A program made the translations under genes and the position numbers. 17,255 bases of DNA from an uncultured Eubacteriales bacterium (lineage in GTDB: Bacteria > Bacillota > Clostridia > Oscillospirales > CAG-272), in the NCBI GenBank assembly GCA_902462015.1, contig CABPZV010000025.1, forward strand, positions 1 to 17,255, read 5' to 3'. The notes beneath the pieces are model-generated. The model searched no databases. It saw only the letters and a program-made list of their open reading frames with translations, and was not told where the DNA came from. Positions within the stretch are counted from its first letter, which is position 1. The number at the start of each line of letters is the position of its first letter. Positions 8,244 to 15,344 of the stretch are shown one piece after another.

Positions 8244-8320
8244 TAAAATATATAGTATCTGTATATTATGTAATTATTTGAAAGCAATGCGCTGTTACTG
8301 CGCTGCGGGATGTTAAAATT

Positions 8321-8349
8321 TTTACAGTCTTATTTTATAAAACTGTAAT
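8321..8349 (+). promoter_or_regulatory. Candidate internal promoter for murE, overlapped by an inverted repeat
   Basis: TTTACA (8321-8326) and TGTAAT (8344-8349), each one mismatch from consensus, are spaced 17 bases apart. Transcription would start near 8356, about 28 bases before the murE ATG. TTACAGT (8322-8328) and ACTGTAA (8342-8348) form a 7-bp inverted repeat covering both promoter boxes, as an operator could. The 189-base gap is the largest inside the cluster, which fits an internal promoter. Confidence 0.5.
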
Positions 8350-8383
8350 ATCAATTCATCTCAATAGCGGAGGGAACAGGTTT

Positions 8384-9820
8384 ATGCTTTTGAATAAGCT
8401 GCTTGAAGACATTGAAGTACTGAAAAACGAGGAGACAGGAAATCCGGAAATTTCTTCTGTATGTGCAGATTCGCGCAAGTCCGTCCCTGGATGTATGTTT
8501 GTCTGCCTTGAGGGCGGAGCTGACGACGGTCACCTTCATATACGGGAAGCTGCTGATGCAGGTGCAGTATTAGCAGTTGTTTCAAAGAAACCGGAGGATT
8601 CTGCCGGGCTTCCGTTGATTTATACAAATTCTACAAGGGAAGCTTTTGCAAGGTTATGCAATAATATCTGCTGCAGGCCATCCGAAAAAATGAGATTTTT
8701 TGCTGTTACAGGAACCAACGGCAAGACTTCTGTGGCGCATCTTCTGCGTGCGGTTCTTACGGACGCAGGCTTTAAGTCTGCGCTTATAGGTACGATCGGA
8801 GGAAACATGACGACTCCTGATCCGGATTTGCTTTATCCGCTGCTGGAAAGGCTTGCCGGCGAGGACTATGACTGTGTAGTTATGGAAGCTTCGTCACATG
8901 CTCTTGCTTTAAAGAAATTATCGCCTATTCACTTTGAAGCTGGAATATTTACCAATCTGACCAAAGATCACGGAGATTTTCATAAATCTGTCGAATCATA
9001 TTTTGAGGCTAAAGCCAGTCTTTTTAAAAATTGCAGTATAGGCATTTTCAATATTGATGATAAATACGGAAATCTATTGTACAATAGACAGCCATGTGAA
9101 AAAAATCTTTCAGTTTCCTGTACAGGAGGGACAGCTGCAGATTATATTGCTGCTAATGTTGTTTCGGATACCGGAGGAACCAGGTATGAGCTTATAGCAG
9201 AAAATAAAATATTTCGTATATGGACGGCAATGCCATGGCGCTTCGCGCTTTATAATACCCTTGAAACTGCTGCATGCGCATCGTCATGCGGGGTATGTCA
9301 TCGTTTTATTCAGAGCGGAATTTCGTCTGTTAAATGTGTATCAGGACGTCTGGAACATATAAATCCAGGAGGCTGCTTTCCTGGCTATCCCTTAATCTAT
9401 ATTGATTATGCACATACTCCTGACGCTCTTGAAAATTCCCTCCGCGCGCTTAAAAGCATTATGAAGCCGAGTGAAAGACTCACTGTTATTTTCGGATGCG
9501 GCGGAGACCGTGACAGGGAAAAACGTCCTGTTATGGGCAAAATCGCATCGGAGCTTGCCGACAGGGTTATTCTGACTGAAGATAACAGCAGAAGTGAAAA
9601 CAGAGAGGATATTCTTGCGGAAATTAAAAGCGGAATTGGAAATACGGAGTGTGTAACCGAAATTCCGGATCGAAAAAAGGCAATTGTCTATGCGCTTTCC
9701 AATTCGTCAAGGGGTGATTTTCTGCTTCTTGCCGGAAAGGGACACGAAAATTATATAATTGATTTCAGCGGAAAGCATTTCTTTTCGGAAAAGAAAATCA
9801 TAGAAGATTATTACAACTAA
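8384..9820 (+). CDS. murE: UDP-MurNAc-tripeptide ligase
   Basis: This cytoplasmic ATP-dependent ligase adds the third amino acid of the peptidoglycan stem to UDP-MurNAc-L-Ala-D-Glu. The 478-residue protein has the normal three-domain Mur layout. CADSRKSVPGCMFVCLEG belongs to the uridine-binding domain. The ATP loop is GTNGKTS (110-116). TNLTKDHGDFH and YFEAKASLF include Lys210, the usual carbamylated lysine. IDYAHTPDALE and GCGGDRDREKRP mark the C-terminal domain. The substrate-selecting motif is DNSR (400-403); meso-diaminopimelate enzymes normally have DNPR, so the key Arg is kept but the Pro is Ser. Diaminopimelate is my inference for the third residue. GGAGGG (8369-8374) is a strong ribosome site at 9 bases. 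murF follows 22 bases later. Confidence 0.96.
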   Translation: MLLNKLLEDIEVLKNEETGNPEISSVCADSRKSVPGCMFVCLEGGADDGHLHIREAADAGAVLAVVSKKPEDSAGLPLIYTNSTREAFARLCNNICCRPSEKMRFFAVTGTNGKTSVAHLLRAVLTDAGFKSALIGTIGGNMTTPDPDLLYPLLERLAGEDYDCVVMEASSHALALKKLSPIHFEAGIFTNLTKDHGDFHKSVESYFEAKASLFKNCSIGIFNIDDKYGNLLYNRQPCEKNLSVSCTGGTAADYIAANVVSDTGGTRYELIAENKIFRIWTAMPWRFALYNTLETAACASSCGVCHRFIQSGISSVKCVSGRLEHINPGGCFPGYPLIYIDYAHTPDALENSLRALKSIMKPSERLTVIFGCGGDRDREKRPVMGKIASELADRVILTEDNSRSENREDILAEIKSGIGNTECVTEIPDRKKAIVYALSNSSRGDFLLLAGKGHENYIIDFSGKHFFSEKKIIEDYYN

Positions 9821-9842
9821 AAAAGAAGGCTATGGTTAAAAA

Positions 9843-11294
9843 ATGGGATACGAAATTGGGCGGGGCGGATTATCCGCAGAATGGATAAAACAAAATACGG
9901 GCGGAAAACTCATTTTCATGAAAGACGGAGTGGTTTCCGAAATTAACACGGTGGATGCTGAAGCGCAGATAATACGGGGTTTATCAGGCAATTCGCGTAC
10001 ACTGACTCCGGGAGAGATATTTATTGCAATTCACGGCGAACAGCTTGACGGACATGATTATATATTAGGTGCGTTTGAATCCGGAGCATACGCGGCTTTG
10101 TGCGACAGAATTCCCGACAAGATAAAAAACGGCAGGTTTATACTCACAGAAGATACGACAAATGCGTTTCTAAGACTTGCAATGGCATATAAGGACAGCT
10201 TCAGCGGCCTGAAATATTCGGTTGCGGTAACGGGAAGTGTTGGAAAGACAACAACAAAGCAGTTGATTCATTCTGTTCTTTCGCAGAAATATGTGACTCT
10301 AAAAACAGAAGGGAACTATAATAATCTTGTCGGAGTTCCTCTCACTATGCTTCGGCTGAATGATTCCTTCGAAGCTGCAGTTTTTGAAATGGGTATGAAT
10401 TCGAGGAATGAGATATCACGTATGAGCAGGGCTGTCAAACCGGATATTGGTGTTATTACAAGTATCGGAACAGCGCATATCGGGATGCTGGGGTCAAGAG
10501 AAAATATAAGAAATGCAAAGCTCGAAATTCGTGATGGCTTTAAAACTGGAAGTATTTTAATATACAACGGGGACGAACCTCTTCTTGAGGGAATTGACGG
10601 AGAGACGGTTTCATTCTCTCGCGGTGATGCCGCCTGTCTCATTTCTGATATTGACGAATATTCCGGAGGCTCAGAATTCGATTTGATAATTCATGGGAAA
10701 CGCATTCGAAGGCTTCGTATACCAGTAATAGGTAGACACAATGTTTTTAATGCGGCAATAGCTTCACTTGCATGCGCTGTTTTGGGAACAGATGAAGATC
10801 AAATCCGCTGTGGGCTTGCAAAGTTTGAAAATGTCGGCGCAAGACAAAGAATATACAAAAAGAATGGCGTAACTGTAATTGAGGACTGTTATAATGCATC
10901 TCCTGAATCAATGAAAGCCGCACTTGGCGTTATGAACTCCGTGTATTCCGGAAGTCCAGCGAATACGGGAAGAAGAATTGCGGTATTGGGAAATATGCTT
11001 GAGCTCGGTGAGCAAAGCGCGTCACTGCACGACGGACTTGGAGAATTCGCCGCTGAAGATGCCGACATACTTTTTACTCTCGGTGATGACGCAGAGCGTA
11101 TTGCTGAGTCTGCGAGAAAATTCGGCCTGAGTGACTGCAGATGTTACAAATTCAATGAAGACGGAAAAGCTGCCCTAAGCAGAGATCTTGTAAGTGAGTT
11201 CAGAGACGGTGATATAGTTTTGTTTAAGGCCAGTCATTTTATAGGGCTTGAGCAGATGGCAAGAGAGATATTTGGAAATTCGGATAATGAATAG
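9843..11294 (+). CDS. murF: UDP-MurNAc-tripeptide:D-Ala-D-Ala ligase
   Basis: MurF uses ATP to attach D-Ala-D-Ala to the UDP-MurNAc tripeptide, the last cytoplasmic soluble step before MraY. The 483-residue protein has an N-terminal substrate domain (LTPGEIFIAIHGEQLDGHDYI), the ATP loop VTGSVGKTTTK (129-139), KTEGNYNNLVGVPLT, FEMGMNSRNEI, SIGTAHIGMLGSRENI, and the C-terminal VIEDCYNASPESMKAAL and AVLGNMLELGEQS, all characteristic. Length is slightly above average. GAAGG (9825-9829) lies 13 bases before the ATG. An out-of-frame ATG at 9832 falls between them. It follows murE closely, so both are probably made from one message. In many clostridia murD follows mraY; here it is absent. Confidence 0.96.
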   Translation: MGYEIGRGGLSAEWIKQNTGGKLIFMKDGVVSEINTVDAEAQIIRGLSGNSRTLTPGEIFIAIHGEQLDGHDYILGAFESGAYAALCDRIPDKIKNGRFILTEDTTNAFLRLAMAYKDSFSGLKYSVAVTGSVGKTTTKQLIHSVLSQKYVTLKTEGNYNNLVGVPLTMLRLNDSFEAAVFEMGMNSRNEISRMSRAVKPDIGVITSIGTAHIGMLGSRENIRNAKLEIRDGFKTGSILIYNGDEPLLEGIDGETVSFSRGDAACLISDIDEYSGGSEFDLIIHGKRIRRLRIPVIGRHNVFNAAIASLACAVLGTDEDQIRCGLAKFENVGARQRIYKKNGVTVIEDCYNASPESMKAALGVMNSVYSGSPANTGRRIAVLGNMLELGEQSASLHDGLGEFAAEDADILFTLGDDAERIAESARKFGLSDCRCYKFNEDGKAALSRDLVSEFRDGDIVLFKASHFIGLEQMAREIFGNSDNE

Positions 11295-11354
11295 CTTTTG
11301 TTGTCCGGCGAAAGGTCAGACATACTGAGGAAAAAGGAAAAAGGAGTTTTTGCT

Positions 11355-12356
11355 TTGAAAAATCAAATGCTGTTATATTTTTTTGCAACAATGTTGCTAA
11401 CTCTCATTTTTACTGCTCTTATCACACGTGTGCTTATACCTAAGCTGCGAAGTATAAAAATGGGACAGAAAATTCTTGATATTGGTCCGAGATGGCATAA
11501 ATCAAAAGAGGGTACGCCGACAATGGGCGGAATTGCCTTTATAATTGCCTCTGTATTTACTACAGCTATAATCGGAGGTTTTGCGGCATATCACGGAGAA
11601 TTTGACTCGTTTGGAAAGATAGCTTGTGTGACAGCACTGATCATACTAAACGGACTGATTGGATTTGCAGATGATTATTTAAAGTTTGTAAAAAAACAGA
11701 ATGAAGGGCTTCGTGCTTATCAGAAATTTTTTCTTCAAAGTGTAACCGCGATACTGTTCCTTGCTGTTATGACATGGCTTGGATACATAAATTCCTTTTT
11801 GTTTATTCCTTTTTTTCATATCTCTATAGACTTTGGAGCGGCTTATTATATTATCGCATTTTTTCTTATAACGGGAATAATAAACAGCGTGAATCTCACG
11901 GACGGAATCGATGGATTGGCTGCGTCGGTAACCTTTGTTGTGTCGGGACTTTTCGCAGTGATTGCGTTCCGGACAGGCAATTTTGATTTAGGTTATTTTT
12001 CAGCATTGGCAGTAGGTTCCTGTCTTGGCTTTTTGATTTACAACGCTCATCCGGCAAAAATATTTATGGGAGATACCGGTTCGCTTTTTTTGGGCGGCAC
12101 AGTAGTCGGACTTGCCTTTCTTGCCGACGATCCTCTGCTGCTTATTGTTGCAGGACTTGTATATATAATTGAAAGTCTTTCTGATATTATACAGGTTGCG
12201 GTATATAAGCTGACAGCAGACCATAAACGATTCTTTAAAATGGCTCCGATACACCATCATTTTGAACGATGCGGATGGAGTGAAAATAAAATTGTCGGAA
12301 TTTTTTCGCTTGTAACTGCAGTTATGTGCGTAATTGCGTATTTCGGACATGTATAA
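11355..12356 (+). CDS. mraY: Phospho-N-acetylmuramoyl-pentapeptide transferase
   Basis: MraY is the integral membrane enzyme that transfers phospho-MurNAc-pentapeptide from UDP to undecaprenyl phosphate, giving lipid I. I start it at TTG 11355 (333 residues) because AAGGAG (11341-11346) lies 8 bases upstream and the protein then begins KNQMLLYFFA, directly before the first membrane helix. An earlier in-frame TTG at 11298 would add a hydrophilic 19-residue tail with no ribosome site. About ten hydrophobic helices are visible. Catalytic motifs are present: ADDYLKFVKK with Asp106-Asp107, NLTDGIDGLA with Asp183 and Asp186, IFMGDTGS with Asp240, and the HHH motif at 300-302. The gap to ftsW is 54 bases, with no murD. 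Confidence 0.95.
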   Translation: MKNQMLLYFFATMLLTLIFTALITRVLIPKLRSIKMGQKILDIGPRWHKSKEGTPTMGGIAFIIASVFTTAIIGGFAAYHGEFDSFGKIACVTALIILNGLIGFADDYLKFVKKQNEGLRAYQKFFLQSVTAILFLAVMTWLGYINSFLFIPFFHISIDFGAAYYIIAFFLITGIINSVNLTDGIDGLAASVTFVVSGLFAVIAFRTGNFDLGYFSALAVGSCLGFLIYNAHPAKIFMGDTGSLFLGGTVVGLAFLADDPLLLIVAGLVYIIESLSDIIQVAVYKLTADHKRFFKMAPIHHHFERCGWSENKIVGIFSLVTAVMCVIAYFGHV

Positions 12357-12372
12357 GATTGGATTCTGAAAG

Positions 12373-12380
12373 AAGGAGGT
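12373..12380 (+). promoter_or_regulatory. Strong ribosome site displaced from the ftsW start
   Basis: AAGGAGGT is a near-perfect anti-Shine-Dalgarno match but ends 30 bases before the ftsW ATG. A CTG at 12388, at an ideal 8-base distance, opens an 8-codon frame whose TGA (12412-12414) overlaps the ftsW ATG. A second frame from TTG 12383 or ATG 12398 ends at 12421. Either could couple translation to ftsW. Confidence 0.4.
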
Positions 12381-12410
12381 CTTTGCTCTGCAAGGGCATG
12401 GTATTAAAAA

Positions 12411-13970
12411 ATGAGCAATAACAAGACACATTCTTCCGTATATTATGATGAACAGGCAGACCGAATTCAGAACAACCGTGAAAGAAATGTAAAGCGGGAG
12501 AATTCAGTTACTCATAAGGCAGACGGAAACAGGCGGCAGGAGCGCATTTCTTCTAAAGTGCAGCGCGAGGGCTACCGGAAATCAGAAGCAAAAATAGTTG
12601 AACATGGAAACGCACCTGTGCATAATGAAAAAAAATCTCAGCGGAAGATTATCTCAAGCTCGGGAGGAGTAAAAACTCAGGAGTCTGAGGTAAGAGAAAA
12701 ACGATCGCAAAGTATGTCACGGCGTTCTTCAGGGGCCGAAGAACAGAGAATGCGTTCAAATAAAGATGATGACAGATCTGCTGCCGTAAAAAAGAAAAGC
12801 AGGCTTCCGGGGTGGTTTGCAACTCTTTCTCATAACGATGAAAAGGAAGACATAATCAGGGTCAAGGGTGGATTTGACAGACCTATGTTTTTCATAGTGA
12901 TGGTACTGATTGGATTTGGACTAATTATGGTATTCAGTGCAAGCTATGCATATGCTCTTTCAAAAACCGGAGACAGCTTATATTTCATAAAGCATCAGGC
13001 GATATTTGCTGTACTTGGAATTGGCGCAATGATTGTGATGATGAAAATGGATTACCGTATAATATACAGGTTTACTATTCCGCTTTTTATCATAACATCT
13101 ATACTTCTCATAGTTACTCCTATATACGGTATGGCGGCCGGGGTTGCAAGAAGATGGATTGAAATTGGCGGAATCCGTTTTCAGCCTTCCGAAATAATGA
13201 AACTGGTTCTTGTGCTTTTCCTTGCAAGGTATTATACAATATATGAGAAGCCGGCCATTAATTATAATGATTTCTGGCAGTCCTCTATCTACGGTCTTTT
13301 TATTCCTGCAGGATTTGTCCTTTTTGTCTGCGTCCTGATTATGCTTGAAAACCATTTTTCAGGTATGATTATTATGTTTTTGATTGGGATGATTGTCATA
13401 TTCGCCGCAGGAGCGAGAAAAATCTGGTTTATTGTGGCCGGAAGTTCCGCGGCAATTGCCGCGGCAATTGCAATAAGTCTTTCCTCGTACGCGCGAGAAA
13501 GAATAGATGTTTGGCTTCATCCGGAGAATTTTAGCGCAGACGATGAGGTATATCAGACTCTTCAGGGACTTTATGCCGTAGGTTCGGGAGGACTTTTCGG
13601 AACTGGGCTTGGAAACAGCAGGCAGAAGCATTTATTTGTGTCACAGCCCCAGAACGATTTCATATTTTCAATTATCTGCGAGGAGCTTGGTTTTATAGGT
13701 GCAATTGGCGTTATTGCTCTCTTTATATTGCTTGTGTGGCGCGGAGTTGTAATTGCGCTTCGCGCTCCGGATACATTTTCACAGCTTGTTGTAATAGGAA
13801 TTGTCGGCAAGGTTGCAGTACAGGCACTTCTGAATATCGGAGTTGTGACCGCAGTTTTACCGAACACGGGAATTTCGCTGCCGTTTTTCAGTTATGGAGG
13901 TACTGCTCTCGCGTTGCAGATTGCCGAAATGGGTATAGTATTAGGAATATCGCGTTATTCCCGGCATTAG
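12411..13970 (+). CDS. ftsW: SEDS-family peptidoglycan polymerase FtsW/SpoVE with a long N-terminal tail
   Basis: FtsW polymerises lipid II into glycan strands at the septum, paired with a class B PBP. Of 519 residues, the last 360 form the SEDS domain with about ten membrane helices, the first near 158-178. Motifs include GVARRWIEIGGIRFQPSEIMKL (the one after the fourth helix), QNDFIFSIICEELGF (Asp416 is the likely catalytic Asp of the large outer loop) and the C-terminal LPNTGISLPFFSYGGTAL. The usual PDxG-type site reads ENHFSG here. The first ~156 residues are Arg/Lys/Ser/Glu-rich and probably disordered, unlike the short tails of most FtsW. An in-frame stop at 12405 fixes the start near ATG 12411, yet the best ribosome site, AAGGAGGT (12373-12380), is 30 bases upstream. 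spoVE is the alternative name. Confidence 0.93.
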   Translation: MSNNKTHSSVYYDEQADRIQNNRERNVKRENSVTHKADGNRRQERISSKVQREGYRKSEAKIVEHGNAPVHNEKKSQRKIISSSGGVKTQESEVREKRSQSMSRRSSGAEEQRMRSNKDDDRSAAVKKKSRLPGWFATLSHNDEKEDIIRVKGGFDRPMFFIVMVLIGFGLIMVFSASYAYALSKTGDSLYFIKHQAIFAVLGIGAMIVMMKMDYRIIYRFTIPLFIITSILLIVTPIYGMAAGVARRWIEIGGIRFQPSEIMKLVLVLFLARYYTIYEKPAINYNDFWQSSIYGLFIPAGFVLFVCVLIMLENHFSGMIIMFLIGMIVIFAAGARKIWFIVAGSSAAIAAAIAISLSSYARERIDVWLHPENFSADDEVYQTLQGLYAVGSGGLFGTGLGNSRQKHLFVSQPQNDFIFSIICEELGFIGAIGVIALFILLVWRGVVIALRAPDTFSQLVVIGIVGKVAVQALLNIGVVTAVLPNTGISLPFFSYGGTALALQIAEMGIVLGISRYSRH

Positions 13971-14084
13971 CGTAATTCACAACAAAACGTCTTATGATGG
14001 TTTTTGCATTTATTGAACGGGGCAAGTCCCTTATTGAAAGACATGAGTACATTCGAAATATGAGGCGGAAAGGACTGATATGAA

Positions 14085-15209
14085 ATGAAGGTATTGATGA
14101 CCGGCGGTGGTACTGGCGGCCATGTGAATCCTGCAATAGCTATAGCCGATAAGATTATGGAGAAGGAGCCCGGTTCGAATATTGCATTTGTTGGAACACC
14201 GCGCGGCATAGAAAATAAGCTCGTTCCTGCAGCCGGATATAAGCTGTATCACATTGATATAAGAGGGCTTCGGCGCAGTCTGTCTGTTTCAAATTTCAGA
14301 ACTGTATATCTGATGGCAGTATCTCAGATAAAAGCACGCAGGCTTATCAGAGATTTTAATCCCGACATTGTTGTCGGCACTGGAGGTTATGTATGCTGGC
14401 CGTTAGTGAATGCCGCGTCTAAAATGAATATTCCGACTGTTCTGCATGAATCCAATGCAGTTCCGGGTGTGGCTGTCAAGCTTCTTCAAAACAAGGTTGA
14501 CCGCATATACGTAAATTTTGAGGCTACATTGTCAAAGCTTTCTCATCCGGAACGCGCAAAACGTGTCGGAAATCCGCTGCGCGGTCATTTTGGCGAGCTT
14601 ACAAGGGAGCAGGCGAGAGAAAAGCTTGGATATAATAATAAATACAGATATGTTATCTTATCTTGCGGCGGAAGTATGGGAGCGGAGAGAGTTAATGAAG
14701 AGGTTCTTAAACTTATGCGCGACTATACCTCGAAGGATGCGGCGGTCAAACATATTCATGCAACCGGTTCGATAGAGTATGAGGCGTCGAAGGCTGTTTT
14801 TCAAAAGTATGGACTTGACAAATGTCCAAATTTGGAGTTGTGTGAATACATTTATGATATGCCTCTCAAAATGACGGCTGCCGATCTTGTAATCAGCCGT
14901 GCGGGGGCGATTACTCTTTCCGAGCTTGCCGTACAGAGAAAGCCATGTATTCTGATTCCTTCTCCGAATGTAACTGATAATCATCAGTATAAAAACGCTA
15001 AGGTTCTTGGAGATGCCGGAGCCTCGCTTGTTTTTGAAGAATCGGAGCTTGGGGACGGTATATTGACAGACGCTGTAAAACAGCTTCTTCCTGACCGAAA
15101 AAGACTTCACGAGATGTCTGATAGTATTTCTTCTTTCGCTGTTAGAGACTGCGCTGATCTTTTGTATTCTGAGCTTCGGGGACTTATTGACCAAAAAAAC
15201 AGTTTGTAA
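14085..15209 (+). CDS. murG: UDP-GlcNAc:undecaprenyl-PP-MurNAc-pentapeptide GlcNAc transferase
   Basis: MurG adds GlcNAc to lipid I on the inner face of the membrane, making lipid II, the substrate of FtsW. The 374-residue GT28 glycosyltransferase has the N-terminal glycine loop TGGGTGGHVNP (6-16), the VVGTGGYVCWP segment, HESNAVPG (121-128), a second glycine loop CGGSMGA (194-200) where QGA or LGA is more common, and the donor-binding SRAGAITLSEL (271-281) with Glu280, followed by TDNHQYKNA. Length is normal. AAAGGA (14069-14074) lies 10 bases before the ATG. An overlapping start-stop ATGAAATGA at 14080 sits between them. The gene is 114 bases after ftsW and is the last of the cell-wall run; a terminator follows. 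Confidence 0.96.
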   Translation: MKVLMTGGGTGGHVNPAIAIADKIMEKEPGSNIAFVGTPRGIENKLVPAAGYKLYHIDIRGLRRSLSVSNFRTVYLMAVSQIKARRLIRDFNPDIVVGTGGYVCWPLVNAASKMNIPTVLHESNAVPGVAVKLLQNKVDRIYVNFEATLSKLSHPERAKRVGNPLRGHFGELTREQAREKLGYNNKYRYVILSCGGSMGAERVNEEVLKLMRDYTSKDAAVKHIHATGSIEYEASKAVFQKYGLDKCPNLELCEYIYDMPLKMTAADLVISRAGAITLSELAVQRKPCILIPSPNVTDNHQYKNAKVLGDAGASLVFEESELGDGILTDAVKQLLPDRKRLHEMSDSISSFAVRDCADLLYSELRGLIDQKNSL

Positions 15210-15219
15210 ATATATGCAT

Positions 15220-15284
15220 GCGGCAAAGCTGAGTTTATTTGATGCAGATACTTAATGCAATAGCTTTGCTGCTGTTTTTATTTT
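15220..15284 (+). terminator. Terminator at the end of the dcw cluster
   Basis: GCGGCAAAGCT (15220-15230) pairs with AGCTTTGCTGC (15262-15272) over 11 positions with one G-T pair. A T-rich tract, TTTTTATTTT (15275-15284), follows. The loop is long (31 bases), which weakens it slightly. It begins 10 bases after the murG stop and separates murG from the transporter gene. Confidence 0.75.
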
Positions 15285-15300
15285 CCGTCGCCGCGGCGAA

Positions 15301-15328
15301 ATGGAAGTAAAAAAGATATGGAAGTAAA
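15301..15328 (+). repeat. Short duplication at the transporter start
   Basis: ATGGAAGTAAA occurs at 15301-15311 and again at 15318-15328, 17 bases apart. The first copy opens an 8-codon out-of-frame ORF that stops at 15327, overlapping the second copy. The second copy is in frame with the transporter. A local duplication is the simplest cause. Confidence 0.55.
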
Positions 15329-15344
15329 GATAGGGAAAAATATA

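Noticed and set aside
11298..11354. 19-residue hydrophilic N-terminal extension of MraY from TTG 11298
   Set aside because: No ribosome site precedes it, while AAGGAG sits 8 bases before the TTG at 11355.
12357..12410. Possible remnant of murD between mraY and ftsW
   Set aside because: Only 54 bases are present and they contain no Mur ligase motif.
15290..15299. CGCCGCGGCG palindrome as a terminator or operator
   Set aside because: It is only 10 bases, has no loop or T-run, and may arise by chance in a GC-rich patch.
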